Source: Marinobacter sediminum
GTDB taxonomy: Bacteria > Pseudomonadota > Gammaproteobacteria > Pseudomonadales > Oleiphilaceae
NCBI RefSeq assembly: GCF_016820575.1
Contig: NZ_JAEMQH010000001.1
Span: 806,001-870,000, forward strand
Reading direction: 5' to 3'
Length of the DNA: 64,000 bases
In this document: piece by piece, positions 25,689 to 36,403 of the stretch
Numbering within the stretch: the first letter of the stretch is position 1
Layout: each line of letters opens with the position of its first letter
Notes under the pieces: generated by a model
Database searches by the model: none
Told to the model about the DNA's origin: nothing
What the model saw: only the letters and a program-made list of their open reading frames with translations
Position numbers and translations under genes: made by a program

Positions 25689-28600
25689 CACTGGTTACCG
25701 GTCAGCCGTTTGATGGTCTCAAGCAGCTCGGTTTCCTGGAACGGCTTGCCCAGGTATTCGTTTACGCCGATGGCCATGGCCCGCTCCCGGTGCTTCTCGC
25801 CGGTTCGGGAGGTGATCATGCAGATCGGTGTCTCCCGCAGGTTGTCGTCGTGGCGAACAAAGCTGGCCACTTCGAAACCATCCATCCGCGGCATTTCGAT
25901 ATCGAGCAGGATGACGTCCGGCTTGTGGTCTTGCAGTTGCGCCACCGCATCCAGGCCGTCTTTCGCCAGCACCACTTCCATGCCGTTTCGTTCCAGCAGG
26001 CGCGAGGTGACCTTACGCACCGTGACCGAGTCATCCACCACCATGACGGTGGTGACCCGCTCTTCGTAGCGTTCCGCTTCACGGGCTTTCTCGAGGCTGG
26101 CCAGACGTTGACGCTCGGACAGGATGTCGGAACGGATCATCGCCGGCAGGTCGAGAATCACCACCACGTTACCGTCACCAAGAATGGTCGCACCGGATAC
26201 GCCGCGGACGGAGCTGAACTGGGGTCCGAGGGATTTAACCACGATTTCGCGGCTACCCATCAGGTGGTCCACCTGCAACGCCATGGGCTGTTCCGCGCCC
26301 CGTACCAGGATCACCGGCAACGGCAGGGCCTGACCCTGGAGTTTCGGCTGGTGATCACTGTTCAGCAGGTTGCCCAAATACTGCAGCCGGTATTCCTGAC
26401 CGGCGTACTCGTACATCGGCGCGTCCGGCTTGTAGTATTCCTCCAGCTCGTAGGTGCTGACCCGAACAATGCCCTCGATGGTGTTGAGAGGGATAGCGTA
26501 GAAGTCTTCACCGGTTGATACCATCAACGCGCGGTTGACCGATACCGTAAACGGCAGGCGCACGGTAAAGGTGGTGCCGCGGCCAGCGGCGGAATCTATA
26601 TCCAGACTGCCGCCGAGCTGTTTGATTTCACTGGCGACCACGTCCATGCCGACACCGCGGCCGGAGATCTGGGTCACCTGCTGGGCGGTGGAGAAGCCGG
26701 GTTGCAGGATGAACTGCAGGATTTCCCGCTCGGTGAGGTCTTCGTCCGCACGCATCATATTCTGGCGGATCGCCTTGTCGCGAATGACATCGGACGGAAT
26801 GCCCTTGCCGTCGTCCATCATCCGCAGCACCACGTCACCGCCTTCGCGGGTCAGTGACAACACCACTTCACCGGTTTCCGGCTTGCCGTGGGCCTTTCGA
26901 TCCGCCGGCGTCTCAATTCCGTGGTCGAGGGCATTCCGGAGCATGTGCTCCAGTGGTGCAATCATCCGTTCGAGGATGTTGCGGTCCATTTCGCCTTCGG
27001 CGTTGCGGACATCAAAGTCCACTTTCTTGCCCAACTCACCGCTGATCTGGCGAACGATACGACGCAGACGCGGCACCATCGAGGCGAACGGAATCATGCG
27101 GGTCTTCATCAGACCTTCCTGCAGTTCCGTATTGATCCGCGACTGCTGCACCAGCAGGGTTTCGGTATCACGAACCCGGTCGGACAGTGTCTCGCGCAGG
27201 TCGGCAAGGTCCGACGAGGATTCGGTCAGGGCCCGGGACAACTGCTGGATAGAGGAGTAGCGGTCCATCTCCAGCGGGTCGAAGTCGTCGCCGTAGTCAG
27301 GGCCGTGTTCTTTCTCGGCACTGAACAGGATCTGGGCTTCGGTTTCGATTTCCATGCGGCGCAGCTGCTCGCGCAGACGCTCGATGGTGGCGGCCATTTC
27401 GTCCAGGGTATGGCCGAAGTCACTGGTCTGGGTTTCCAGGCGGCCACGGGTGATACTGGTTTCACCCGCCAAGTTAACCAGTTCGTCCAGAAGAGGGGCC
27501 GAAACCCGGATGGTTTCCTGGGCCGCGCGCTGACTATCGGCCGCCTTTTTGCGGGCTTTCGCCCCCAGCTTCGCCGGCGGTTTGGCGGGCTTGGGCAGGT
27601 TTGAATCCGGAGCCTTGGCTTCAGTTGCCGTCGCCTCAGGATGCGCGGTCGATGCTGGTGGCTGGGCCGATTCCGGGGCTGGCTCGGGTGCCGGGGTCGG
27701 CTCCGGTGCGGTGTCACCGGATTCGAAGCGTTTCCGGATGTCCGCCACCATGGCGATGATGGTGTCGTGATCCTGGGTAATACTCTGCCACTGGCTTGCG
27801 TTGGGGGCATTGCCGCCAAGGTCAATCAGCCGGGTTTCCAGGCTGTGGGCCTTATCTCCCAGCTGAGCCAGTTGTGATAGGCGGGCGCCCCCTTTCAACG
27901 TATGCAGCGCCCGCTGGGCTTCCTGATTGAAGGTATGGTTGGACGGCTCTTTGTGCCAGTCGTCCAAAAGCTGCTCGAGCTGGTCCATGATTTCGCCAGC
28001 TTCTTCCAGGAAGATTTCCAGAACTTCCGGGTCCACTTGCTGCTCGGCCTCAGCTGGCTCAGGCTGTGCCGCTCCGGTGTCGGCTGCCGCCACATCGTGG
28101 GCAGTTTGCAAGGCCTCAATCAGTGCGCTGTCGGCTTCCGGCTGTTTGCCATCCTCCAGGGTGATGAGCATGGCTTTCAGCGAATCCAGAGCGCGCCCAC
28201 TCAATGCCAGCAGAGCCTGCTGGTTGTTGGAACCGGCAATCAGTGGATCCAATGCATCAGCCCAGGCCTCAGCCAGGTCCGCGATCGGATCGACATCTGA
28301 AAGGCGGGCGCCACCTTTCAGGGTATGCAGTTCCTGTTGCAGCTGGGTCACACCGGACAGCTCATCCGGCTCCTCGCGCCACTGTGCAAGACACTCGCCG
28401 ATGGCACTGTGGATTTCCAGGCCTTCGTCCAGGAAGATACCAATCAGATCGTCGTCATTGGCGTTGGCGAGCGGCTCAGTGATGGCGGACAGCTCGTCCG
28501 CATCGGCTTCGGTTTCGACGTCATGCTCTGGTTCGGCCGAGGCCTGGACGGCCCCGAACCCATCGGACTCGGGCTCAGACTCTGGCTCCGCCCGTGTTGG

Positions 28601-31600
28601 CTCTTCGGTCAGCGTCTCGCCGCGCAGGATGGCCTGCACCTTGGCCACCAGTTCTTCTGCTGGCGGGCAAGGCTTCTGGGTGGCAACCTGCTCAACCATC
28701 TGTGCCAGCCGGTCGTGACAGGCAAACAGCAGGTTGTTCATGTCGTCGCTGGCATCCAGCTGACCTTCGGCCACTTTTTCGAACAGGTCTTCAAGGACGT
28801 GGGTCAGGTCGCCAATCGCCTCGACGCCCGCCATGCGTGCACCGCCTTTCAGGGTATGCACGTCGCGCTGCAATTCTGCGGCTACGGTTCGGTTGGATGG
28901 GTCTTCGCTCCAGGTGTGCAGCGCACTGCCGGTGGAATTGATCAGGTCGTAGGCTTCTTCCAGGAAGATGCCCACCAGTTCCGGGTCCAGGTGAGATAGA
29001 TCGGCAATGTTGTCGTCGGGCGAGAGGTCCTGGCTTGGTGCTGGTTCCTCTTCCTCTTCAAGGTCCGGGACCGGCAGCGCCTCTTCTTCCGCTGGCGTAT
29101 CAGATGCCGGGCTGACGTCGGTAACCGGGCGGGAACCGCTGGCGGTGTCCATGTAGGCCTGGATTTCACCGATCAGATCCGGGGCCGGGCGAGGTGTTTC
29201 TGAGGCCTGCAATGCCTCGACCATACCGGCAAGACGATCGTGTGCCCGGAACAACAGATCAGACAGGTCGTCATTGACCGACAGCCGCTGCTCAGTCAGG
29301 CCTTCAAACAGGTTTTCCAGCTCGTGGGACAGGTCGCCGATGGAGGGGATGTCCGCCAGGCGTGCCCCGCCTTTCAGGGTATGCAGGTCTCGCTGCAGTA
29401 ATCGCAGTAAATCCAGGTTGTGAGTGCTTTCGCTCCAGTTCTGCAGTGCGTCCGCCGTGCTGTCGATGAGCTCGATGGCTTCTTCAAGGAAAATTTCCGC
29501 GAGCTCCTGGTCCAGCTCGTCGTCGGATTCATCGGCGTCGGATGGTGCGGTCTCCTCGGCTACCTCCTGCGGTACTTCAGCCTCCGAGACGGCCGGCTCG
29601 ATCTCTTCGAGGTCCAGGCCAAGATCGATGGCTTCCAGGTCTTCGGTGAACTCCTGGTTGATGGCTTCGGCCAGTTCACTGGCCTGCTCGGGCTCCTGAA
29701 TCAGAGTTTCCAGGCGAGCCAGGATGTCGTCGCTGGACTCGGTCGCGAGTCCGGCGGCAACCTGATCCATGGTGTTGATCAGCTGTTCCTGGGCATCGCG
29801 TACGGTCTCGATAAACGCTTCATCCGGCGTTGCCTGCTCCGAGGCAGCGGCCTTGTCGTAGGCCTCTTTAAGCGCGCCAGAAAGCGAGGAGACGTCGTGC
29901 AAGCCGGCGTCGGCGGCGCCCTCAGTCAGTTGTCCCAGTTCCGTCCGCAAGGTGTTGAGCGACTCGGTTTCCTGAGGGTTGCTGGCCCACTGATCGAGAA
30001 TGTGGTCGGCGTCCAGAACGATGTCCAGGCCTTCGTTCAGGAACAGCTGCACCAGCTGCGGCGGCGCCTCCGGTGTCGGTTCGTCGCTGCTGGCGTCACG
30101 GGGGCGGTGCAAGGTCTCGTGGGAGAGCCGATCCAGTTTCGCCAGGAACGCGTCGGTACCCGGAAGGGGCGCCTGAGGATTGATCCGGATTTGGGCCAGG
30201 CCTTCGGTCAGGAAGCCGCAGGCATCAGCGATGCAGGACACCACTTCGCGATCAGCACGTTTGTTCTGGGCCCGGGATTCCTTGACGAAGCGCTCAAGTG
30301 GCGTGATCACCGCGGCAATCGGCGCGATGCCCGCTGTATGGGCACTGCCCTTGAGGGTGTGTAGGGCCCGGGAGAGATCGTCGGTGTAGGAAACCGAAGT
30401 CTTGTCACCGGCTGCCGCAAGGTAATCCTTGAGCGTTTGCAGGTGGGTCTCGGTTTCGCTCTCGAAGATATCGAGCAGCACCGGGTCGACGTCGGCGTCA
30501 TTGCGGCCGGCTTCAGTCGTATCAGTAATATCGGTAGGCTCAACCTCGGTCTCGGAGGTGGGCATGCTGCTGGCATCGGGAATTTCACCGTTGGCCAAGG
30601 CATTGGCGCGAGCCTGAAGAGCACTGGTGTCGCTGCTTGGCGCCCGGCGTTTCTCGAAATCCTCGACCAGGGCCGGTAGAGCCGCGGTGACTTCTTCCAG
30701 CAGGCCGGCAACGTCATCGTTCATGAAGATGCTGCCGTCGATTACACGGTTCAGCATGTTTTCCACTGACCAGGCCAGCTCACCCACAGCCAGGGCACCG
30801 ACCATTCGGCCGCTGCCCTTAAGGGTGTGATACGCCCGGCGAACTTCCGACAGCGCGGTGCGGTCATCGTGCTGGCGCAGCAGCATCGGCAGGTATTCGC
30901 GAACGGTGTCCAGAACCTCGCCGGCTTCTTCGATGAAGATCTCAAGGATTTCATCGTCGATCAGATCATCGTCGTCGGCGAAACCTGCGGCTATAGGTGC
31001 TTCGGCGGCTGGCTCAGGTGCTGGTGTCTCGGTGCTTTCCGTTTCAGCTGACTGCTTCGGCTCAACCGGGGCTGCGGCGCTTGCTTCTGTGCCCTGCTCG
31101 GTGCGGCGGGTGGTAGCCATCGCCTCTGCACGCTGAATCAGTTCACCAACGTCGCCGGTGGCCTGGCCTTCCCGGAATTCATTGATTAGCGACGGGATCC
31201 GAGTGTTGACCTCATCGATGAGGGAAAACATCTCGTCCGTGGGTTTGATGGTCCGATCGATCACCCGGTTCAGCAGGTTTTCCACCGACCAGGCCAGTTC
31301 ACCGAGGCTGGTGGCACCAACCAGGCGGCCACTGCCCTTGAGGGTATGGTAGGCTCGGCGCACTTCAGTCAGTGCAGCGTGGTCGTCGTGGTGCTGGCGC
31401 AGCTGTGGATAGTGTTCGTGAATGGTTTCGAGGACTTCCTCGGCTTCTTCGATAAAGATGCCCAGGATCTCGTCGTCCAGCAGCTCTTGATCGGAGGATT
31501 TCGCGGTCTCGGGTGCAGGGGCGACGGAGTCTTCTTCTGCGGGTTCGATGACCGGCGCTAGGTCTTCGGTGCTGGCTTCGGACCAGGTCGGCTCGGCACC

Positions 31601-33298
31601 GACCGGGAAGCCAAGCGATGCCAGGCTGTCTTCGGCGACTTTCAGGATGGTTTCATTCTCACCAATGCCCTCGGCCAAACGCTCCAGATAGTATTCGATG
31701 CTGGTAACGGCGTCGGCCAGGGTGTCGAGTTCCTTCCAGTCCGGTACCTGTTTTCCGCTGAGTAGCACGTCGGTGAGGTAGCGTTCGGCTGAGGCCAGCA
31801 TGTCGGCAACGCGGTTCAGGGGAATCAGGCCAAGGCCGCCCCGAATGCTGTGTAGCAGCCCGGGCACGTGCTCGATTTCCCGGGTATCCCACTGTGATGC
31901 AATGAAATTGACAATGGCGGTCTTGACTTGCTCCAGGGTGTTCCGGGATTCGCGCAGCAGTGCGCCGTTGGCGTCGCCAAGTTCCCGGGAACCCAGATTA
32001 ACCGTCTGGTCTTGGTCACTGTCGGTGTCGTCGTCAGACTGGCCGTCGCTGTCGAGGCCAGCCAGACTGGCTTCGATGTAGAGCAGAGCGCCGGCAATGT
32101 CCATCATGGTGCCGTCGTCGACGGGCTCCATTTGGTTGCTCAGTTTGTTGACCAGTTCGATCTGTTCGGTAACGACCTTGCGGGGAATACCCAGACCCAG
32201 TACCGCCAGGGTGTTCGCTACCTGACGTAAGCCGGGGAGTAGATCTTCCAGCTCGCTGTTCTGGCGCTGTTCGGCGCGAACAAACAAATCGAGCTGGTCC
32301 TTGAGCTTGGACAGCTCCTCATTGAGGGCGCTGACTACCGAGTGGATTGCTTCACGGCCGGGGCCGGAAACCCGGTTACGGGCAGCGTCTACGTCGTCCT
32401 CGGAAGGCAGGGCTTGGTCCAGCTGGTATTCAGACCGCAGACTCTGGACCTGGGGTGCTTCCAGATCCCGGGCCCGGGCGACGTAATAAAGAAGGTGCTT
32501 CAGCAGCGCCTCAGGTGCCGGCTGTTGCAGGATATCGGCGTGTTCGTCGGTGAGTCGACGAATTTCGCTGTCCAGTTCCCGCAGGAGGGATTTAACCGCA
32601 GCGTTGACCGGGTTTACGTGGGCCTGCAGGGTCTCAACGAAGGCGCTGGCTGCTTTCCAAAGTTCGCCCCGGGGCGTTTTCTGGCACAGCCGAATAAGGC
32701 GCTGGATGACCTTCTGCATGTAATCGAAATGGGCTGCTAGATCTTCTTCGCGGATGACGGCGGCCAGGGCAAACTGGTACATCTGGCGCAGCTTGCGAAT
32801 ATGACCGAGGACCTTCGGGTCCTGCAGGCGCTGGGACACCTTGCCAGTGACTCGCATGAGCGAGCGACTCAGATCGGGTTTGAACAGAGATGTATCTGAC
32901 AGCAGGGCTTCGCCGCGCGCAGCCCGAAGGTCGTTCAGCAGGGGCAGCAGCACCATTGGGAAATCGTCCCGGCTGCTGGCCAGGTGATCCAGATACTGGG
33001 GCAGCTGAAGGATCGCCTGCATCAACACTTCGACGGCCTCGTCGACATTGGCGACGGTGTCGTTCAGCACGGCCTGGGTCAGCTTCTCCATCTCTTCGGT
33101 CAGCAGGGCTGCGCCGAAAAGCTCAACCATCTGCAGGGTGCCATGCACCTGATGAAGATAATTCAGGCAGAAGCGCAGGCGCGCGGTGTCGTCTCGATTC
33201 TCGACATACGCTTCCAGTGCATACTGACCCTGGGTCAGCGTGTCCTGTATCTCGCCCCGAACCCAGTCGAGGGCGATGCTGTCATGGTGATTGCCCAT
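25688..33298 (-). CDS. chpA: ChpA hybrid chemosensory kinase with many HPt domains
   Basis: The CheA-like kinase of the twitching-motility system. The 2536-residue protein has seven HPt domains with an HTLKG core (near residues 650, 824, 983, 1306, 1483, 1659 and 1799). Degenerate HPt-like repeats lie near 52 (HQVHGTL), 482 (HSIRGG) and 1122 (no His). Acidic, Pro-rich linkers separate them. The CheA core follows: dimerisation start (VSAPLLDELVNLAGE, about 1930), ATPase N box (NALDHGIE, about 2124), G box (GRGVGMDVV), a CheW-like domain (about 2265-2400) and a C-terminal receiver with phospho-Asp in LLDIEMPRMDG. The ATG at 33298 has a GGAG site. It signals to PilG and PilH and so controls pilus extension, retraction and cyclic AMP. 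Confidence 0.94.
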   Translation of the reverse strand: MGNHHDSIALDWVRGEIQDTLTQGQYALEAYVENRDDTARLRFCLNYLHQVHGTLQMVELFGAALLTEEMEKLTQAVLNDTVANVDEAVEVLMQAILQLPQYLDHLASSRDDFPMVLLPLLNDLRAARGEALLSDTSLFKPDLSRSLMRVTGKVSQRLQDPKVLGHIRKLRQMYQFALAAVIREEDLAAHFDYMQKVIQRLIRLCQKTPRGELWKAASAFVETLQAHVNPVNAAVKSLLRELDSEIRRLTDEHADILQQPAPEALLKHLLYYVARARDLEAPQVQSLRSEYQLDQALPSEDDVDAARNRVSGPGREAIHSVVSALNEELSKLKDQLDLFVRAEQRQNSELEDLLPGLRQVANTLAVLGLGIPRKVVTEQIELVNKLSNQMEPVDDGTMMDIAGALLYIEASLAGLDSDGQSDDDTDSDQDQTVNLGSRELGDANGALLRESRNTLEQVKTAIVNFIASQWDTREIEHVPGLLHSIRGGLGLIPLNRVADMLASAERYLTDVLLSGKQVPDWKELDTLADAVTSIEYYLERLAEGIGENETILKVAEDSLASLGFPVGAEPTWSEASTEDLAPVIEPAEEDSVAPAPETAKSSDQELLDDEILGIFIEEAEEVLETIHEHYPQLRQHHDDHAALTEVRRAYHTLKGSGRLVGATSLGELAWSVENLLNRVIDRTIKPTDEMFSLIDEVNTRIPSLINEFREGQATGDVGELIQRAEAMATTRRTEQGTEASAAAPVEPKQSAETESTETPAPEPAAEAPIAAGFADDDDLIDDEILEIFIEEAGEVLDTVREYLPMLLRQHDDRTALSEVRRAYHTLKGSGRMVGALAVGELAWSVENMLNRVIDGSIFMNDDVAGLLEEVTAALPALVEDFEKRRAPSSDTSALQARANALANGEIPDASSMPTSETEVEPTDITDTTEAGRNDADVDPVLLDIFESETETHLQTLKDYLAAAGDKTSVSYTDDLSRALHTLKGSAHTAGIAPIAAVITPLERFVKESRAQNKRADREVVSCIADACGFLTEGLAQIRINPQAPLPGTDAFLAKLDRLSHETLHRPRDASSDEPTPEAPPQLVQLFLNEGLDIVLDADHILDQWASNPQETESLNTLRTELGQLTEGAADAGLHDVSSLSGALKEAYDKAAASEQATPDEAFIETVRDAQEQLINTMDQVAAGLATESSDDILARLETLIQEPEQASELAEAINQEFTEDLEAIDLGLDLEEIEPAVSEAEVPQEVAEETAPSDADESDDELDQELAEIFLEEAIELIDSTADALQNWSESTHNLDLLRLLQRDLHTLKGGARLADIPSIGDLSHELENLFEGLTEQRLSVNDDLSDLLFRAHDRLAGMVEALQASETPRPAPDLIGEIQAYMDTASGSRPVTDVSPASDTPAEEEALPVPDLEEEEEPAPSQDLSPDDNIADLSHLDPELVGIFLEEAYDLINSTGSALHTWSEDPSNRTVAAELQRDVHTLKGGARMAGVEAIGDLTHVLEDLFEKVAEGQLDASDDMNNLLFACHDRLAQMVEQVATQKPCPPAEELVAKVQAILRGETLTEEPTRAEPESEPESDGFGAVQASAEPEHDVETEADADELSAITEPLANANDDDLIGIFLDEGLEIHSAIGECLAQWREEPDELSGVTQLQQELHTLKGGARLSDVDPIADLAEAWADALDPLIAGSNNQQALLALSGRALDSLKAMLITLEDGKQPEADSALIEALQTAHDVAAADTGAAQPEPAEAEQQVDPEVLEIFLEEAGEIMDQLEQLLDDWHKEPSNHTFNQEAQRALHTLKGGARLSQLAQLGDKAHSLETRLIDLGGNAPNASQWQSITQDHDTIIAMVADIRKRFESGDTAPEPTPAPEPAPESAQPPASTAHPEATATEAKAPDSNLPKPAKPPAKLGAKARKKAADSQRAAQETIRVSAPLLDELVNLAGETSITRGRLETQTSDFGHTLDEMAATIERLREQLRRMEIETEAQILFSAEKEHGPDYGDDFDPLEMDRYSSIQQLSRALTESSSDLADLRETLSDRVRDTETLLVQQSRINTELQEGLMKTRMIPFASMVPRLRRIVRQISGELGKKVDFDVRNAEGEMDRNILERMIAPLEHMLRNALDHGIETPADRKAHGKPETGEVVLSLTREGGDVVLRMMDDGKGIPSDVIRDKAIRQNMMRADEDLTEREILQFILQPGFSTAQQVTQISGRGVGMDVVASEIKQLGGSLDIDSAAGRGTTFTVRLPFTVSVNRALMVSTGEDFYAIPLNTIEGIVRVSTYELEEYYKPDAPMYEYAGQEYRLQYLGNLLNSDHQPKLQGQALPLPVILVRGAEQPMALQVDHLMGSREIVVKSLGPQFSSVRGVSGATILGDGNVVVILDLPAMIRSDILSERQRLASLEKAREAERYEERVTTVMVVDDSVTVRKVTSRLLERNGMEVVLAKDGLDAVAQLQDHKPDVILLDIEMPRMDGFEVASFVRHDDNLRETPICMITSRTGEKHRERAMAIGVNEYLGKPFQETELLETIKRLTGNQ

Positions 33299-33309
33299 AA
33301 CCACTCCGG

Positions 33310-34209
33310 TTATTCTTCGTCAGTCTGGCGCTTGATCCACGCCAGTACATGTTCCGAGGGTAGTCTCTGCAGACCCGGTGGCTGCCAATCGGTCAGCTCT
33401 CCCTGGCCCAGCACCAGCAACCCCCCGGGCGCCAGCCGCTCTGCAAGTCGCCTGACTATTTCCCGCCGGCGCCAGCGGCGGAAATAGATCAGCAGATTCT
33501 GGCAGAAGATAATGTTCATTCCGTGCATGGGAGCCTGATCGAGGTCCAGCACGTTGAGTCTGGTAAAACACACCCGCTCACGGATGCATTCTACAATCTC
33601 TACGGTGTTCCGCTCGGCCGGGCGGAAATACCGGTTTTTCAGCTCTTCGTCCATCCCCATCAACTTGCGGGGGTTGAACAGGCCGTCTCGGGCCTTGTCA
33701 ATTGCGGGTTTGCTGATGTCGGAACCGGTAATCCCAAATAAGGGCTGCAACTCCAGCTGGCTCATGCATTCGTTCAGCACCATGGCCAGGGTGTAGGGTT
33801 CTTCACCGCTTGAACACCCGACACTCCAGGCTTCCAATGGCCGCTTGCGCAACTGTTCCCTCGGTCGGGTCAGCACGTAATCCGCCACCAGGCGAAAGGC
33901 ATCCGGATCCCGGAAGAAGCGGGTTTCCTGGACCGTTAGACGATCCACCAGTGTTGACCATTCCTGGATGGCATCGGGCCCGGATACGATTTTCTCGTAG
34001 TAGGCCTGATAGCTGTCGCAGCCGATTTCACGCATCCGGATGCCAAGATTGGTTTCCAGAAATGAGCGCCGCTCTGCCGACAGGGTTATCCCGGTACGAT
34101 GCTCCAGCAAGGTCTGCCACTGGCTGAACTGCGCCTCGTCCATGTCAGGGAGTCGGCGCAGTGACCAGATGCCTTCGGCGGGTGACAGGTTGTTATGCAT
34201 TTGCGCCAT
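33310..34209 (-). CDS. pilK: CheR-type methyltransferase PilK
   Basis: S-adenosylmethionine-dependent methyltransferase that methylates glutamates of the receptor PilJ. The 299-residue protein has the CheR N-terminal helical domain and the motif TRFFRDPDAF. The SAM-binding WSVGCSSGEEPYTLAM follows, then SDISKPAIDKAR and the later MNIIFCQNLLIYF, in the usual family order. It lies 27 bases after pilJ and 11 bases before chpA. A second in-frame ATG three codons in is possible. Confidence 0.92.
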   Translation of the reverse strand: MAQMHNNLSPAEGIWSLRRLPDMDEAQFSQWQTLLEHRTGITLSAERRSFLETNLGIRMREIGCDSYQAYYEKIVSGPDAIQEWSTLVDRLTVQETRFFRDPDAFRLVADYVLTRPREQLRKRPLEAWSVGCSSGEEPYTLAMVLNECMSQLELQPLFGITGSDISKPAIDKARDGLFNPRKLMGMDEELKNRYFRPAERNTVEIVECIRERVCFTRLNVLDLDQAPMHGMNIIFCQNLLIYFRRWRRREIVRRLAERLAPGGLLVLGQGELTDWQPPGLQRLPSEHVLAWIKRQTDEE

Positions 34210-34236
34210 AAACCGTCAACAGCCCCAGACCGAAAA

Positions 34237-36312
34237 TCAGCCCACCACCGGAACGTCGCTGTCTTCCTCTTCTTCGTGGTCGGCCACGTCTTCCTCTGGC
34301 AGGGTGAAGCCGGCCACGGAGGACCGCAGCTCGGACGCCATTTCTGCCAGGTTACCGATAGACTTCGCGGTCGCGTTGGTACCGGACGAAGTCTGGGACG
34401 TGATTTCCTGGATAACGTTCATGGTGTTGGAGATGTGGGCAGCGGACGACGACTGCTGTCGTGCGGCGTTGGAGATGTTCTGGATCAGCTCCGCCAGAGA
34501 CATGGATACGTTCTCGATTTCCTCGAGCGCGATACCGGCATCCTGGGCCAGGCGTGCACCACGGACCACCTCGGCGGTGGTGTGTTCCATGGAAATAACC
34601 GCCTCGTTGGTGTCAGACTGGATCGTCTTAACCAGGGCTTCAATCTGCTTGGTTGCCGCAGAAGAACGTTCCGCCAGGCGCTGAACTTCGTCGGCAACGA
34701 CCGCGAAGCCCCGGCCTGCGTCACCGGCCATGGAGGCCTGGATCGCGGCGTTCAGGGACAGGATGTTGGTTTGGTCGGCGATGTCGTTGATCAACGATAC
34801 GATGTCACCGATTTCCTGGGAGGACTCACCCAGGCGCTTGATCCGCTTGGATGTTTCCTGGATCTGCTCACGGATGTTGTCCATGCCACGGATGGTGTTC
34901 TGTACCACCTCGGCACCTTTCTTCGCGATCGCAACCGACCGCTCAGCAACTGCGGAGGATTCGGCAGCGTTCGAAGATACCTGGTCGATGGAGACCGCCA
35001 TCTCGTTTACCGCGGCAGAGGCGCCGGCAATTTCCTGAGCCTGGTGCTCGGAGGCGTCGGCCAGATGCATGGCCGTGGCCTGGGTTTCCTGGGACGCTGA
35101 TGCGACCCGAACCGCAGTGCCTCGAATCGCCTGTACCAGTCCGCGCATCTGGTCGATCGCGTAGTTGATGGAGTCGGCGATGGCACCGGTGAAGTCCTCG
35201 GTTACTGTGGCCTCGGTAGTCAGGTCACCATCGGCCAGGTCGGCCAGTTCGTCCAGCAGTCGCAGGATCGCGTTCTGGTTCTGTTCGTTCTGCTCCTGAG
35301 TCGTAGACAGGCGTTCCTGGGCTTCCCGGTACAGGGCCAGGCCGATCATAACCACGATGGCAACCATGGCAGCCAGGATGATGAAGGCGAGAGTCGGGCT
35401 GACCAGTCGAGAGCCAGACTGGTTCCGGAAGCCTTCCGCCAGCACGGACAGCTCGGAGAGCAGGATTTCGGAATTCTGGAAGATATCGCTGGCCGCAGTA
35501 CGCACCTTGAAGAGGTCGGGAGAGGCTTCAAGAATGGCGTCTACGTTTTGGGAGACGAACTCAAACAGTTCATCGACGGCTTCGAGACCGTAGATGGCGT
35601 CTTCATCGTCTACCTTCGAGATGCCCATGGCCGGGTTGCCGTTGAGCTGTCCTTCCAGTACCCGTCCGAACAGGCTGGCGTCACGTCCGAAACGGTCTGC
35701 GGCGATAACCGCGTCTTCGTCACCGGACAGTACGTTGTTGACCGAGCGCACGATCCGTTCCGCCAGCAGTGACTGACGCTGTGCCAGCGCGATCTGCTCG
35801 GCCGGGGCGTCGTTGTCGAGCAGGATCTGAACAATGTCGTCGTACTCAACCTGCAGCTGCGGAATGGTTTCGTTCAGTGTACGCGCAACTTCGTGCAGGC
35901 CCAGAACCGCGTCCTGGGTCGACAGGATGCTGTCGGCGTTTTCACGAACCGTATTCCAGTTGTCTTTTACACCACTCTGGTTGGCCAATTCGCTGGGTGG
36001 GAGGCCGGTTTCCGGGTTGCCCTCAGAGACGTTGTTCCAGAGCGTCTGGAACTCATCCCGTGAACGCCGGAGCTGGTTAAAGGCTTCGGCGGTACCGCCC
36101 GCGGCTTCTGTCGCGTTCTTCGCAATGGCCTGGGAAAGCACCCTCAGCTCAGCGGTGTTGGCGATGTACTCCTGGTCGTTCTGGCTGTCACTGTTAATGA
36201 TAAACAGGACCACAACGAGCAGGACGGTGAGTGCAATCAGTGCGGCAATCAGACCGGCAACCAGCTTGTTGCCTCCCTGTCCCATACTGAGTCTTCCGGC
36301 TCTGTTTTTCAT
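34237..36312 (-). CDS. pilJ: Twitching-motility chemoreceptor PilJ
   Basis: The methyl-accepting receptor of the Pil-Chp array. The 691-residue protein has a first transmembrane helix (LVAGLIAALIALTVLLVVVLF, about residue 17), a long periplasmic helical PilJ sensory domain (about 40-320) and a second helix near 328. A HAMP-like segment and the cytoplasmic methyl-accepting domain follow (hairpin tip around VVADEVQRLAERSS; about 400-660). Length and plan match PilJ of Pseudomonas. A GGAG site supports the start. In that system PilJ responds to pilin or pilus tension. Confidence 0.95.
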   Translation of the reverse strand: MKNRAGRLSMGQGGNKLVAGLIAALIALTVLLVVVLFIINSDSQNDQEYIANTAELRVLSQAIAKNATEAAGGTAEAFNQLRRSRDEFQTLWNNVSEGNPETGLPPSELANQSGVKDNWNTVRENADSILSTQDAVLGLHEVARTLNETIPQLQVEYDDIVQILLDNDAPAEQIALAQRQSLLAERIVRSVNNVLSGDEDAVIAADRFGRDASLFGRVLEGQLNGNPAMGISKVDDEDAIYGLEAVDELFEFVSQNVDAILEASPDLFKVRTAASDIFQNSEILLSELSVLAEGFRNQSGSRLVSPTLAFIILAAMVAIVVMIGLALYREAQERLSTTQEQNEQNQNAILRLLDELADLADGDLTTEATVTEDFTGAIADSINYAIDQMRGLVQAIRGTAVRVASASQETQATAMHLADASEHQAQEIAGASAAVNEMAVSIDQVSSNAAESSAVAERSVAIAKKGAEVVQNTIRGMDNIREQIQETSKRIKRLGESSQEIGDIVSLINDIADQTNILSLNAAIQASMAGDAGRGFAVVADEVQRLAERSSAATKQIEALVKTIQSDTNEAVISMEHTTAEVVRGARLAQDAGIALEEIENVSMSLAELIQNISNAARQQSSSAAHISNTMNVIQEITSQTSSGTNATAKSIGNLAEMASELRSSVAGFTLPEEDVADHEEEEDSDVPVVG

Positions 36313-36403
36313 TTTCTGGCTCCCGGCCTCTTCTTAAAGATTGGCAAGTTTGTTGTTGCGGGTATCAGGCGGTCAGGGTGATGTTCCTGCCAGTATCAAC
36401 ACC

